Made by a program: the position numbers and the translations under genes. From Alloalcanivorax dieselolei B5 (GTDB lineage Bacteria > Pseudomonadota > Gammaproteobacteria > Pseudomonadales > Alcanivoracaceae), in the NCBI RefSeq assembly GCF_000300005.1, contig NC_018691.1, positions 3,410,001-3,474,000 of the forward strand: 64,000 nt of DNA. Reading direction: 5' to 3'. Of the stretch, positions 51,301 to 59,861 are shown in pieces. The notes below the pieces were generated by a model. That model did no database searches. It saw only the letters and a list, made by a program, of their open reading frames with translations, and was not told the origin of the DNA. Position 1 is the first letter of the stretch. Each line of letters begins with the position of its first letter.

Positions 51301-52039
51301 ACTGGAGCACCATTACTTCGGCGCCGACCGGGAGCGGTTCTCCTTCGACTGGGAATGGGTGAGGGAATACAAGGAATACTGGGACTTCTTCCGCGACGTC
51401 ACCGAGATTCCCAACCTGGGCGATGGCGCCAGCCTGTTCGAGAGTACTCTCTCCGACAAGGCCACGGAGGTGCGCGACCGGCTGCTCGCATTGCTGTTGG
51501 ACGGCGACGAACAGCAGGCGCTGCGCGAACTGGAGCGGATCAGCGACTACCGGCGCTATCGCCGCTACGACATCCTCAAACACCCGGAAGGCAAGGCGCC
51601 GATCCGTCTCAGCCAGTATGGCACCGGCTCCGGCGGCCAGTTGGAAACGCCCGCCTACATTATCCGCGCCGCCGCCATCACCAGCGCTTTCCGCTTCAAC
51701 GAAGGCGACAGCCACCTGCGCATGGTAATCGTCGACGAGGCGTTCATGCACATGGACGAAACCCGCTCACGCCAGGTGATTCGTTACCTCACCGAAACCC
51801 TGGGCCTGCAACTGATCTTCATCATGCCCACCAGCAAAGCCGGCCCCTTCCTGGACCTGGTCAGCAACCAGTTCGTGTTCAGCAAGGTGCCCAGTCCGGT
51901 GCCGGTGGGCGAACTCAATACCCGCGTGCTGGTGGACCGCCAGCAACTCAACCAGGAACGCATCGCCGAGCTGTGGGATCAACACCGGCGCGTGATCCGC
52001 CAGCAAGGCGCGCTGGACTTCATGGAAGGGATTTCGTGA
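48389..52039 (+). CDS. jetC: Wadjet subunit JetC (SMC-like ATPase)
   Basis: The 1216-residue SMC protein has Walker A at residues 29-36 (FSGGNGSGKTTAADALQTLM). Long coiled-coil arms follow (for example residues about 300-380, QRYLEKKEEQSQLRQQQQAL and the following Gln/Glu-rich helices, and again about 740-870). The ABC signature region is YGTGSGGQLETPAYIIRAAA (about residue 1078 on), and Walker B is MVIVDEAFMHMDE near 1112-1124. JetC extrudes DNA loops, measures plasmid size with JetA/B and hands small circles to JetD for cleavage. All ATPase motifs are intact, so the complex should work. Confidence 0.93.
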   Translation: MFLKRSITVNWGNLPAEELEYGPINLFSGGNGSGKTTAADALQTLMTAAHDNLFNYNPGQDETTQRGRGGKQVRTLASYILGCDDGAFARPYDSDGYLAGVFHPTKGETAEPFTAVIGVRAHLDRAGVTAQARQNELLLMIVPGEMLSLSHFVHGEGAERQVVEITELPNALRRTFGKKNVETYEKKGAYLARLYGALRGRRDAVSQQEAKNAARTFARFMAYKPVDSIDQFVAGEVLEAQDMGDTLRRIRDMLRTIHGMEQEARQLRASVDYLEQARGLAGQYQETWLERTALAYGAAAQRYRRNQRQYLEKKEEQSQLRQQQQALREEAEQVEQRLEQAHDELVGLEARIQGIPALRDKQQLQAQLESLTQQLQQGARPLLEQDQQRSRNFTALRNLRDLLNRHSIELELPLFASKGWRATSKELLALEQRPIPDLNQMLARDWIDLSPLESGLEQARAEQQLHNYLAEQLHGPAESGTNQDALSLAQRLDRLVTQRAQALEKLDEQQRQIQHRISTLESKRVNYPRDVEEALQAIREQCPQADPRVLCDHVEVQDPEWQMAIEGYLGGARFGILVEPDYEAEAIRVVRRLAGRQRNKARVIQGEQARRDAEKAALPAESIFHVLRFSHRTAEHYLKASYGNVVRVDDAETLRRTRRGITSDGLGSGNYALFRCDLDDSQLVFGETARERNLYAQRNALMDVQESYRHASDDYQAVRQLQQQVLEFKPLDWVATVTHLLQCQRQLSDTEQALANLDLSDHEELERQQQDARQRHKQLSQRQGELKEENGKLGEQQHACERAISALADQSEQLQQDQEDAEAHLHACTRYWPDLDVLPRIEAMDRRLQAAQDDIDFSVEEQTQSKALNLAVLTLERLVGDYNQQAQPADQILIETAEELHSAPFFGHVHHLHQQLDNLHNRLRNNVLLSKLEQLGGLRDTFNTTFVSDLCNQIQQAIKDGERTLKNLNKELEHHYFGADRERFSFDWEWVREYKEYWDFFRDVTEIPNLGDGASLFESTLSDKATEVRDRLLALLLDGDEQQALRELERISDYRRYRRYDILKHPEGKAPIRLSQYGTGSGGQLETPAYIIRAAAITSAFRFNEGDSHLRMVIVDEAFMHMDETRSRQVIRYLTETLGLQLIFIMPTSKAGPFLDLVSNQFVFSKVPSPVPVGELNTRVLVDRQQLNQERIAELWDQHRRVIRQQGALDFMEGIS

Positions 52040-52104
52040 TGAGAAGGGCTCTGGTGATGGAAGGGCTCTGGTGATGGAAGGACTCTCATGATAGAAGGGA
52101 AGTC
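52036..52104 (+). repeat. Four tandem 17-18 bp repeats carrying ribosome-site-like units before jetD
   Basis: Between the jetC stop and the jetD ATG lie GTGATGAGAAGGGCTCTG (52036-52053), GTGATGGAAGGGCTCTG (52054-52070), GTGATGGAAGGACTCTC (52071-52087) and ATGATAGAAGGGAAGTC (52088-52104). Each unit has a purine-rich GAAGG core preceded by ATG or GTG. The last AGAAGGGAAG serves as the jetD ribosome site. Copy number could change by slippage and alter jetD spacing or expression. Confidence 0.8.
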
Positions 52105-53232
52105 ATGAGCGCGCCGCCCTGGCTGGAGGAAGAGCCCTGGTTGCGGCGGTTACTGAGCTGGTTCCTGGACCGGCTGGAGCACCCGCGCACCCAGGCCATC
52201 ACCCGCCGGGTCAAAAAAACCACGGTGCCGGAATTGTTCCGCTTCAGCGAGGACACCCGCTATCGCTGGCAGTTGGTGGAACGGCTGGCACAGGAATACC
52301 GGGTCTTCAGCATCCATTACGACTCCCGGCTGGATCCTTTTCAGGAACACTACGAGAACGCCCAACTGCGTCTTGATCCCATCTGCGAGGCACTACTACG
52401 CGATTGGCTCGATCGTCCCCGCGTGGATCCACGGAGACGAGCCTGGCAGAACGCTCTGAGCGGCCATGAAGCACATTTCCAGGATGACGGCGCGGCTCTG
52501 CTCGATGCCCAACCGGCACTGGCCGGTGAATCACCGGAAGACATGGTCGGCCAATTCGTCCTTGCCGCTAATTTGCTGGACAGCGACCTCACGCTGCGCG
52601 AGCTTTCGGCCCGCTGCTTTCGCGGCGACTCCAAGTTTCTCGATGGCCGCCAGGACCTGCTCGCCCGCCTGTTCGGCGAGCGCGCCCAACGCCTCCGGCC
52701 ACGTCCTTTGCTGCTCACTGCCTGGGCGCCAGCCGGTTTCGACCGATTACTGATCGTGGAAAACCAGGACAGCTTCCTGCGTCTGGTGGAACAAGCGCCC
52801 GCCGGCCATGCCCTGCTCTACAGTGGCGGTTTCCGCGCCAGCGCTCAACGCCTCACCAGCCCCCACACCCGTTTCGCCTTTCTGTCCGGCAGCGACGGCG
52901 CTGATTTCCAGGCGCGCTGGCTCAGTGACACCTTGCCCGCGTTCTTCTGGGGCGATCTGGATTTCGCCGGCCTGGGTATTCTCGCCGCGCTGCGACACAG
53001 CCTGCCGCAACTGACGGCCTGGCGCCCGGGCTATGAGCCCATGCTCCTGGCGCTGAAGGATGGCCAGGGCCATGGCGCCGAACAGGCCGGCAAGGCGCGT
53101 CAGAATGATCCCGGCAACACCGGCTGCCCCTATGCGGACCAACAGTTGCTGCCCGCCCTCCGCGACTGCCGGCGTTTTCTGGATCAGGAAGGCTTCCTCC
53201 CGGTTCTGTCCTCCCCCCGAACACCATTGTAA
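52105..53232 (+). CDS. jetD: Wadjet nuclease subunit JetD (TOPRIM)
   Basis: The 375-residue effector has an N-terminal DUF3322-type arm (HPRTQAITRRVKKTTVPELF) and a C-terminal TOPRIM/DUF2220 nuclease domain. The family motifs are ELSARCFRGDSKFLDGRQDL, then the Glu of LLIVENQDSFLRLV, the acidic LPAFFWGDLDFAGLGILAAL and a late FLDQEGFLP. JetD cuts plasmid DNA presented by JetABC. All catalytic acidic residues expected for TOPRIM appear present. The Fur-like box of the next locus begins inside its final codons. Confidence 0.9.
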   Translation: MSAPPWLEEEPWLRRLLSWFLDRLEHPRTQAITRRVKKTTVPELFRFSEDTRYRWQLVERLAQEYRVFSIHYDSRLDPFQEHYENAQLRLDPICEALLRDWLDRPRVDPRRRAWQNALSGHEAHFQDDGAALLDAQPALAGESPEDMVGQFVLAANLLDSDLTLRELSARCFRGDSKFLDGRQDLLARLFGERAQRLRPRPLLLTAWAPAGFDRLLIVENQDSFLRLVEQAPAGHALLYSGGFRASAQRLTSPHTRFAFLSGSDGADFQARWLSDTLPAFFWGDLDFAGLGILAALRHSLPQLTAWRPGYEPMLLALKDGQGHGAEQAGKARQNDPGNTGCPYADQQLLPALRDCRRFLDQEGFLPVLSSPRTPL

Positions 53233-53246
53233 TGATATCCATTCTC
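53228..53246. promoter_or_regulatory. Probable Fur box before the sigma/anti-sigma/haem receptor locus
   Basis: TGTAATGATATCCATTCTC matches the 19-base Fur consensus at 13 positions by my count. It overlaps the jetD stop and lies 51 bases before the sigma gene. It suggests iron repression of the following three genes. Confidence 0.6.
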
Positions 53247-53296
53247 ACATAGACTCGCCGTCATCCCTAACCTTATAAAAATGTCGGGGGCGGCAA

Positions 53297-53830
53297 ATGT
53301 CCGGCGCCACACGGGACCCCCTTACGGTCCACGCCTTGTACAGTGAATATCACGGCTGGTTGCACCGGGTGCTGCAGCGCCGTTTGGGTGATGCCGACGA
53401 TGCCGCCGACCTGGCTCATGATGCTTTCCTACGTCTGCTGACGCGGCCCCGGCCGCTGGATCATGGCAGCGCCCGCCCCTATTTGAGCCGCATGGCCCGG
53501 GGGTTGTGCGTGGATCTGTGGCGCCGCCGGGAAATCGAACGGGCCTGGCTGGAAACCCTGGCCCACCATCCGCAGGCCGAGGCGCCATCCGCCGAGCAAA
53601 GCGCCGCCGCCCTGGAAGCGCTGGTGGCGGTGGACGGCATGTTGAAACGGCTGCCGCCGATGGTGGCGCGCACTTTCGTGCTGTCCATGGTGCACGGCCT
53701 GAACGGCAAGCAAATCGCCCAGCGTCTGGGGATAACCGACCGCACCGTGCGCAACCATCTGTCGCGGGCGATGCTCGCCTGTCTGCGTTTGCACGCACGT
53801 TTGGATGGCGCCCCGGAGCCCCACTCGTGA
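53297..53830 (+). CDS. FecI-type ECF sigma factor
   Basis: The 177-residue sigma factor has region 2 at about residues 10-75 (YSEYHGWLHRVLQRRLGDAD, DLAHDAFLRLLTRPRP, YLSRMARGLCVDLWRRREIE). Region 4 is at about 115-168 (LKRLPPMVARTFVLSMVHGL, GKQIAQRLGITDRTVRNHLS). Iron-starvation sigma factors of this type switch on the adjacent TonB receptor when the receptor signals through the FecR-like protein. The next gene begins with GTG overlapping its stop (GTGA). Confidence 0.92.
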   Translation: MSGATRDPLTVHALYSEYHGWLHRVLQRRLGDADDAADLAHDAFLRLLTRPRPLDHGSARPYLSRMARGLCVDLWRRREIERAWLETLAHHPQAEAPSAEQSAAALEALVAVDGMLKRLPPMVARTFVLSMVHGLNGKQIAQRLGITDRTVRNHLSRAMLACLRLHARLDGAPEPHS

Positions 53831-54822
53831 CACGATCCGCGCCGCTCGATCCCCGGATCCTCAGTGACGCCGCCGACTGGTTCGCGCTACTGCGTTCCGG
53901 CCAGGCCTCGGAGTCGGACACCGAGCGCTGGCGGCAATGGCTGGCCCGGCACCCGGACCATCAACAGGGCTGGCGCCTGGTGGAACAGGTGGAGCAGCGC
54001 TTCGAAGCCGCCACTGGAGACCATCCACATCACACCGAAGCCACTCTGGAGCGCGCACGCCATGATCGGCTGCGGCGTCGGGGCGTGATCAAGGGATTGG
54101 CGCTGCTGCTTGCCAGCGGCGGCCTCGGTTGGTCCGGCTGGCAGGTCACCGGCGCCGGCGAGCGGATCGCCGCCTGGCGGGCCAGCCACCGCACCGGCGT
54201 CGGCGAGATCCGCGCCCTGGAACTGGCGGACGGCACCCGGGTGTGGTTGAACACGGACACCGCGCTGAACACCGACCTGACCGGACCCCAGCGCCACTTT
54301 CAATTACTGCGCGGCGAGATCCTGCTGGAAACCGGCCCCGACCCACGGCCATTGGAAGTGGCCACACCAGCAGGCGTCGCCCGCCCGTTGGGTACCCGCT
54401 TCACCGTCCGTCTGGAACAGGAGCGCACTTTCCTGGCGGTCTACGCAGGCGAGGTGGCAATCACCACCCGCGGCCACCAGCAGGCGCGGCTACCGGCCGG
54501 TTTTCAGACCCGCTTTTCCGCAACGGACATCGAGACACCGGCCCGGGCGGACCCGGCGCGCGAGGCCTGGCATCGGGGCATCCTGCTGGCCGACGACATC
54601 CGCCTCGACGAATTGGTGAAGGAGCTGGGGCACTACCAACACGGCTTCATCAACGTGGCGCCGGAAGTGGCCGGTCTGCGGGTCTTCGGCGGTTATCCGC
54701 TGGCGCAACCGGAACGGGCACTGACCATGCTGGAGGCGGCCCTGCCGATCCGTATCCAACGCCCTCTGCCCTGGTGGACGGAGATCGGCCCTGGCCCCGG
54801 CTTCCGGGCAGAAGAAAAATAA
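53827..54822 (+). CDS. FecR-type anti-sigma/signal transducer
   Basis: The 331-residue inner-membrane protein has a cytoplasmic DUF4880 segment (LSDAADWFALLRSGQASESD, WLARHPDHQQGW), one membrane helix at about residues 82-98 (GLALLLASGGLGWSGW) and the periplasmic FecR domain (LADGTRVWLNTDTALNTDL, FQLLRGEILLETG, GTRFTVRLE). A C-terminal STN-like segment follows (LAQPERALTMLEAALPIRI). It holds the sigma factor inactive until the receptor's signalling domain contacts it. The GTG at 53827 overlaps the sigma stop; longer in-frame starts run inside the sigma gene. Confidence 0.9.
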   Translation: MTRSAPLDPRILSDAADWFALLRSGQASESDTERWRQWLARHPDHQQGWRLVEQVEQRFEAATGDHPHHTEATLERARHDRLRRRGVIKGLALLLASGGLGWSGWQVTGAGERIAAWRASHRTGVGEIRALELADGTRVWLNTDTALNTDLTGPQRHFQLLRGEILLETGPDPRPLEVATPAGVARPLGTRFTVRLEQERTFLAVYAGEVAITTRGHQQARLPAGFQTRFSATDIETPARADPAREAWHRGILLADDIRLDELVKELGHYQHGFINVAPEVAGLRVFGGYPLAQPERALTMLEAALPIRIQRPLPWWTEIGPGPGFRAEEK

Positions 54823-54898
54823 TTTTCCGCTTTCAGCCTACCTGTTCGATGTATTGGTAAGCCCGCACTGTCGGGCACCGACGACAACAGGAGATACC

Positions 54899-57121
54899 GT
54901 GTCACATTCAGCACCGACGCGCCGCCGGCTGCGCGCCCTGGCCCTTGGCGTGGCCCTGGGTCTGGGCGGCGTACCGTTCACCGGCGCCACCGCCCAAACC
55001 ACCCCGCCCGGCAGCGAGCAACAGCAGTACGACATCCCTCCCGGGCCGCTGAACACGGTGCTGACGCGCTTCGCCGAACGCTCCGGCACCTTTATTGCCG
55101 GCGACCTCCGGCTGACGGCGGACAAGCACAGCGACGGCCTGCGCGGCCGCTTCAGCCGCGAGGAGGCGCTCGATCGCATCCTGGCCGGCAGCGGACTGAT
55201 GGCCGAACGTCAAGATGACGGCAGCTATACGCTCAAGGCCGCCAGCACCAGCACCCGGCTCGCCCCGGTGACGGTCACAGCGCCGACTCACCAGCGCGGG
55301 CGGCCGCGCACCCTCGACTACGACCGCGCGACCATCGAGGCGCAGCGTCCGCAGGACATCAAGGATCTGTTCAAGAAGGAGGCGTCGGTGGCGGTGGGCG
55401 GCCCCATCGCCATGAACCAGAAAGTCTACGTGCGCGGTGTCGAGGAAACCGCCATGGTGGTCACCGTGGATGGCGCCCGGCAGAACAACAAGGTGTTCCA
55501 CCACAACGCCACCAATCTGATCGACCCGTCCCTGCTCAAAGCCGCGCGCGCCTCCGCCGGTGTAGCGGCGGCCGACGCCGGCCCCGGCGCACTGGGCGGC
55601 AGTCTCGCCTACGAGACCGTGGACGCGGCCGATCTGCTGGCGCCGGACGACAATGCGGGCGCTTTCCTGGACGGACGCTATGCCTCCAACGGCGATACCC
55701 GGTCCGTTGCCGGTGCCGCCTTTGGCCGGGCCGGCGGCTTCGAGGGGCTGGGTTACATCAAGCATACCGACGGCAATGACTACGAAGACGGCAACGGCGA
55801 CACCGCCCGTTTCACCGCCCCCGGACTAATCAGCGGCCTGGTCAAGGTGGCCTACGAGGATGCCGGAGCGGGCCGCTTCGAGCTCAGTCACGAAGTGGTC
55901 AACGACGATGCCGCCCGCCCCTACCGGGCCAACTTCGCCGGTCTGGACGGCGGCCGGCCGGTGCCCGATTCCCGGGTCTACGATCTGACCCGCCGCAATA
56001 CCGTCTTCAATTACCAGCGCGACACCGGCCAGGGCTACTGGAACCCGGCGGTAACGCTGGCTCATAACGAAACCGAACTGGACACCCGCGAAGTGCCGCT
56101 GTCCGCGCCGGATACCCAGGTGGTCTACACAGGCATCACCGAAAGCGTGTCCGCCACCCTCAAGAACGTGGCGCACACCCGCTTCGCCAATATCACCTTC
56201 GGCCTCGACCATTACGATGACAGCGCGATATTTCGTGAGGCCGGCAGCGCGGACCTGGAGGAAGCCGCCCGCAATACCGGGGTCTTCGTGCAGTTTCGCC
56301 AGGATCTGTGGGAACGGCTGGAACTCTCCTATGGCGCCCGCTACGACGACCAGACCTTCACTGGTACCGACGATTCCCACCACGACGACGAGGGCGTCAG
56401 CAGCAACGTGTTCGGCGAGTTCCACGTCAACGATCATCTGTCACTGAACGCCGGCTACACCGACGTCTGGGCGGGCACCGCCCTGGCCGAGAACTACATC
56501 CTCAACGGCGCCTGGGACTACGCCAATCTGGAACCGGTGCGCGCCCACAACCGCACCGTCGGATTGCACGTGCATCGTGGCGGCTTCTTCGCCGAGGCCA
56601 ATCGCTTCCGCACCGCCATCGCCAACGCCCGGGTGCCATCCTACAGCGGCGATCCGGCCGCGGTGGCGGATTTCGACATCGATGGCTACGACCTGGCGGT
56701 GGGCTACATGGGGCGCCTGGGCGAAGTGTCAGTGAAATACGCCAACATCGATTCGGAGAAAGACGGCGACCCAGCCACCTCCTACGACGGCAACTATTTC
56801 ACCGCGCCGCTGGGCGAGTTGATCACCGTCAGCGGCGTGTTCGCGATGCCGCGCTGGCCCCTGGAACTGGGCGCCAGCGCGGAAATCGCCCTCGACAACG
56901 ACGATGTGGAGAGCAGCGGCGCCAAGCAGCAGGGCTACACCGTGGTGGACATCTACGCGGAATACCGGCCGGTACCGCCGTTGACCCTGCGCCTGTCGGT
57001 GGACAACCTCAATGACGAGGACTACGTGGACCGGGCCAGCTATGGCCAGGAATTCCTCGATGTGAGTCCGTTGTTGGAGCCGGGCCGCTCCATCGCGTTG
57101 CAAGCCCGTTACGACTTTTGA
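54899..57121 (+). CDS. TonB-dependent haem/haemoprotein receptor with STN signalling domain
   Basis: The 740-residue receptor starts at GTG 54899, with AGGAG upstream. A signal peptide ends near GATAQ, an STN domain follows (YDIPPGPLNTVLTRFAERSG to ERQDDGSYTLKA), then a linker with PVTVTAPTHQ. The plug (QKVYVRGVEETAMVVTVDGA, ARASAGVAAADAGPGALGG) is of the haemoglobin/transferrin receptor family. The barrel ends in Phe (ALQARYDF). The STN domain and the preceding sigma/FecR pair indicate surface signalling: ligand binding induces its own synthesis. Haem or a haemoprotein is the likely ligand; another iron ligand is possible. Confidence 0.88.
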   Translation: MSHSAPTRRRLRALALGVALGLGGVPFTGATAQTTPPGSEQQQYDIPPGPLNTVLTRFAERSGTFIAGDLRLTADKHSDGLRGRFSREEALDRILAGSGLMAERQDDGSYTLKAASTSTRLAPVTVTAPTHQRGRPRTLDYDRATIEAQRPQDIKDLFKKEASVAVGGPIAMNQKVYVRGVEETAMVVTVDGARQNNKVFHHNATNLIDPSLLKAARASAGVAAADAGPGALGGSLAYETVDAADLLAPDDNAGAFLDGRYASNGDTRSVAGAAFGRAGGFEGLGYIKHTDGNDYEDGNGDTARFTAPGLISGLVKVAYEDAGAGRFELSHEVVNDDAARPYRANFAGLDGGRPVPDSRVYDLTRRNTVFNYQRDTGQGYWNPAVTLAHNETELDTREVPLSAPDTQVVYTGITESVSATLKNVAHTRFANITFGLDHYDDSAIFREAGSADLEEAARNTGVFVQFRQDLWERLELSYGARYDDQTFTGTDDSHHDDEGVSSNVFGEFHVNDHLSLNAGYTDVWAGTALAENYILNGAWDYANLEPVRAHNRTVGLHVHRGGFFAEANRFRTAIANARVPSYSGDPAAVADFDIDGYDLAVGYMGRLGEVSVKYANIDSEKDGDPATSYDGNYFTAPLGELITVSGVFAMPRWPLELGASAEIALDNDDVESSGAKQQGYTVVDIYAEYRPVPPLTLRLSVDNLNDEDYVDRASYGQEFLDVSPLLEPGRSIALQARYDF

Positions 57122-57166
57122 GCGGGGCGGCGTGCCGGCGTGTTGCGTGTAAGCGATTTCCGCCGA

Positions 57167-58597
57167 TCACCCCATGCGAAACGCTTCCGGCACCGTCAGT
57201 TCGTAGGTCTTGCCCACCGGCAGCAACCCGGTCAGGCCGGCGCTGGCACGCTGGGAACTGAAGTACAGCCTTGAGCCGTCGGCGGTAAAAGCCGGACCGG
57301 TCAGTTCGCTGCCGCCGCCGGGTATCCGCAGCAAAATCCTGGCGGGCTGATTGGGCACCATGACCATCAAGCGCATCTCGTCGCCATCTTCCGCGACCAC
57401 CACGTCTCCGGCGGGGCTGACCACCAGGTTGTCGACGTCGTCGAATTTGGCTTCGCCCGAGACGGTCAGTTGCTCATTATCGAACACCACTTCGATCAGC
57501 TCATTATCCAGGTCCAGCGCCCACACCCGGTTATCCCCTTTGGTGGCGAAGAACACCACCGCCCGCAGAGGGTGCTCGAAACCGCTGACCTGCTCCTGTT
57601 CACCTTCCGGCCAGTATTGAATCCAGATGCCCTCGCCCCCCTTGAAACGGGTTCCCGGTGCGCCTTCGCCGGTGCTGTTCTGATGATCCTCACGCACCTT
57701 GCTCTGGGGCTTTTCGGGAGACAGCGCATCCACCCAGCTCACCCGCTGGATATGGCGGGCAACGTCCAGGTCCTCGATATAGGCGCCGTTGGGGTAGCCC
57801 TCCACCTCCAAGACTTGCAAGGTACCGTTGTCCAGATCCAGGCCTTCCCGGCCATTAACGGCGCTCACTTTCCCGACGGACACGAACCGATAAAGCCGGC
57901 CATCCCCTTCGTCCTCGGTCATGATCACCGTCGAGGTGGCCATGTCCACGGCTGCGGCCTCGTGCTTGAACAGCCCCATTGCCGGGTGGGATTGGGCCAG
58001 ACGCGGCGTCCCTCGAGGATCGCATTCGTACACTTTGCCGTCCTGGATTTCCTCGCAGGACAACCAGGTCCCCCAGGGGGTGGCACCACCGGCGCAATTC
58101 ACTCGTGTGTTTTGCAAAATAGGATAGGCGTCCAACAGGTCGCCATTGGCGGCGAAGCGCAAAGCGCCGACGCCACCGGGCAGGAACTCACTGTTGGAGA
58201 CATAGACCCAGCCGCCGTCGTCTTCCACCGGGAACACCGCACCGCCGTCCGGGAGCCAATGCCACAGGTATCCCAAGCCCCCCGCCACCGGTTGCCGGCC
58301 CGCAGTGGCGACCAGTCTTAACGAAAAGGCCTCGGGAATCAGGATGCCATCCACGCCGGAATCCACCAGCGGGCCGATGTTCGCCAATGGCCCCGCCTTC
58401 AAAGGCAATTCCCGGGCGGGCGGCTGCGGGGGCGGACTCGGTGGAGAAGGCTCGCCAGGGCCGGGATCGACCGGGTCGCCACCTCCGCCCCCCTGCTCTG
58501 GAGCGGAACCGGAAGAACCCCCACCACAGGCGGCCAACGCCGCCGCGCCGCCTCCGACGAACATCATTTGCAATAAGGTTCTTCGCGAAATAGCCAT
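57167..58597 (-). CDS. PhoX-like Tat-exported protein (DUF839)
   Basis: The 476-residue protein has a Tat-type N-terminus (MAISRRTLLQMMFVGGGAAA) followed by an AAC lipobox and a Gly/Pro-rich linker (about residues 30-65). The DUF839/PhoX propeller follows: GYLWHWLPDGGAVFPVEDDG, then CAGGATPWGTWLSCEE, KHEAAAVDMATSTVIMTEDE and VAEDGDEMRLMVM. The acidic and Cys-containing motifs (NCAGG, SCEE, TEDE) resemble the Ca/Fe sites of PhoX phosphatases. It is probably a phosphatase or related metalloenzyme anchored in the periplasm. It converges on the haem receptor gene. Confidence 0.8.
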   Translation of the reverse strand: MAISRRTLLQMMFVGGGAAALAACGGGSSGSAPEQGGGGGDPVDPGPGEPSPPSPPPQPPARELPLKAGPLANIGPLVDSGVDGILIPEAFSLRLVATAGRQPVAGGLGYLWHWLPDGGAVFPVEDDGGWVYVSNSEFLPGGVGALRFAANGDLLDAYPILQNTRVNCAGGATPWGTWLSCEEIQDGKVYECDPRGTPRLAQSHPAMGLFKHEAAAVDMATSTVIMTEDEGDGRLYRFVSVGKVSAVNGREGLDLDNGTLQVLEVEGYPNGAYIEDLDVARHIQRVSWVDALSPEKPQSKVREDHQNSTGEGAPGTRFKGGEGIWIQYWPEGEQEQVSGFEHPLRAVVFFATKGDNRVWALDLDNELIEVVFDNEQLTVSGEAKFDDVDNLVVSPAGDVVVAEDGDEMRLMVMVPNQPARILLRIPGGGSELTGPAFTADGSRLYFSSQRASAGLTGLLPVGKTYELTVPEAFRMG

Positions 58598-58752
58598 GCT
58601 TCACCACTGGACGGATTGGAGGTGGCAAGCAGGATATTGAGTGCGGTTGACAGCACGGTTTCATCCGTGACCAGTGGCGGGCATTTATTGTTGTAAAGAT
58701 GTAATTCTGCGAATCATGAAGCGCTGAGCCCGCCCGGGCCCGTCCCCGACGG

Positions 58753-59703
58753 TCAGCCCGCGGTAAGTCCCGTGGTTTCGTCGATGCCGAGATGGACGTT
58801 CATGTTCTGCACGGCGGCGCCGGCCGCACCCTTGCCCAGGTTGTCCAGCCGCGCGATCACGCACTGGCGCTCGCCGTTGCCGAACAGGAACAGGTCCACC
58901 CGATTGGTGTCGTTACTGCCCTGAACGTCGAAGAAACCACCGTCAAGGCCGGCGGGATCGTCCGGCGCGTGCACGCGAATGAACGGCTCACCGGCGTACC
59001 GCTGACGCAAGGCCTCGTAGAGCGCGCCAACGTCGGTGCCCGGTTTCAGGTGGGACATTTGCAGCGGCACGGTCACCGCCAGGCCTTTGAGGAAGGGGCC
59101 CACGGTGGGGACGAAGATCGGTGCCCGGGTCAGGCCGGTGTAGCGCTGCATTTCCGGCAGGTGCTTGTGCTCCAGGCCGAGCGCGTAGGCGCGCGGCGCC
59201 TGCAGGCGGCCCTCGGTATCGGCTTGGTAGTCGGCGATCATGCTCTTGCCGCCACCGCTGTAGCCGGTCAGGGAGGTGGCACTGACCGGGTAATCCGCCG
59301 GCAGCAATCCGGCATCCACCAAGGGACGCACCGCCAGGATGAACGCACTGGCGTGGCAACCCACGTTGGCGATGCGCTTGCTGGCGCGGATGCGCTCGCG
59401 CTGCCCGGCTTCCAGTTCCGGCAGGCCGTAGACCCAGTCATCGGCCACCCGGAACGCGGTGCTGGCGTCGATCAGACAGGTGTCCGGGTTATCCACCATG
59501 GCCGCCGCTTCCCGCGAGGCCGCGTCCGGCAGGCACAGAAAGGCCACGTCGGCGGCGTTCAGCAGCCGGGCACGCTCGTCAGGGTCCTTGCGCAGCGCGC
59601 TGTCGATGCGCAGCAGCTCGATGTCCGCGCGCCCTTCCAGGTACTCGAACAGACGCAGACCGGTGGTGCCTTCCTGACCGTCCACATAAACCTTGAATGC
59701 CAT
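58753..59703 (-). CDS. argC: N-acetyl-gamma-glutamyl-phosphate reductase (short type)
   Basis: The 316-residue enzyme carries out the third step of arginine biosynthesis (reduction of N-acetylglutamyl phosphate). The N-terminal [20 protein letters not shown] is the NADP-binding opening of type-2 ArgC. The catalytic Cys is in [15 protein letters not shown], and [14 protein letters not shown] and [15 protein letters not shown] follow. I use the ATG at 59703 (MAFKVYV); ten extra in-frame residues upstream do not look conserved. It is separate from other arg genes in this window. Confidence 0.92.
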   Translation of the reverse strand: MAFKVYVDGQEGTTGLRLFEYLEGRADIELLRIDSALRKDPDERARLLNAADVAFLCLPDAASREAAAMVDNPDTCLIDASTAFRVADDWVYGLPELEAGQRERIRASKRIANVGCHASAFILAVRPLVDAGLLPADYPVSATSLTGYSGGGKSMIADYQADTEGRLQAPRAYALGLEHKHLPEMQRYTGLTRAPIFVPTVGPFLKGLAVTVPLQMSHLKPGTDVGALYEALRQRYAGEPFIRVHAPDDPAGLDGGFFDVQGSNDTNRVDLFLFGNGERQCVIARLDNLGKGAAGAAVQNMNVHLGIDETTGLTAG

Positions 59704-59826
59704 TTTCGGATCTCCCGGTGAAACAGACCGCAAAGCCTAAGTATCCGGCGGGGCGGTTGCAACGGGCATTATGGATTCTCCCGCCTCCTTGTACCTTACT
59801 CTCTTCACGCCGCTTTAAATAGAAAC

Positions 59827-59841
59827 TAGACGACCGGTCTA
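59827..59841. promoter_or_regulatory. Probable operator of the TetR/quinone-reductase cluster
   Basis: TAGAC-GACCG-GTCTA is an inverted repeat 20 bases before the TetR start, inside the likely promoter. It resembles the TAGACC..GGTCTA box of NemR-type TetR repressors, which respond to reactive electrophiles. Autoregulation is inferred. Confidence 0.55.
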
Positions 59842-59861
59842 TTTTTCCTTATATTGCCCTC

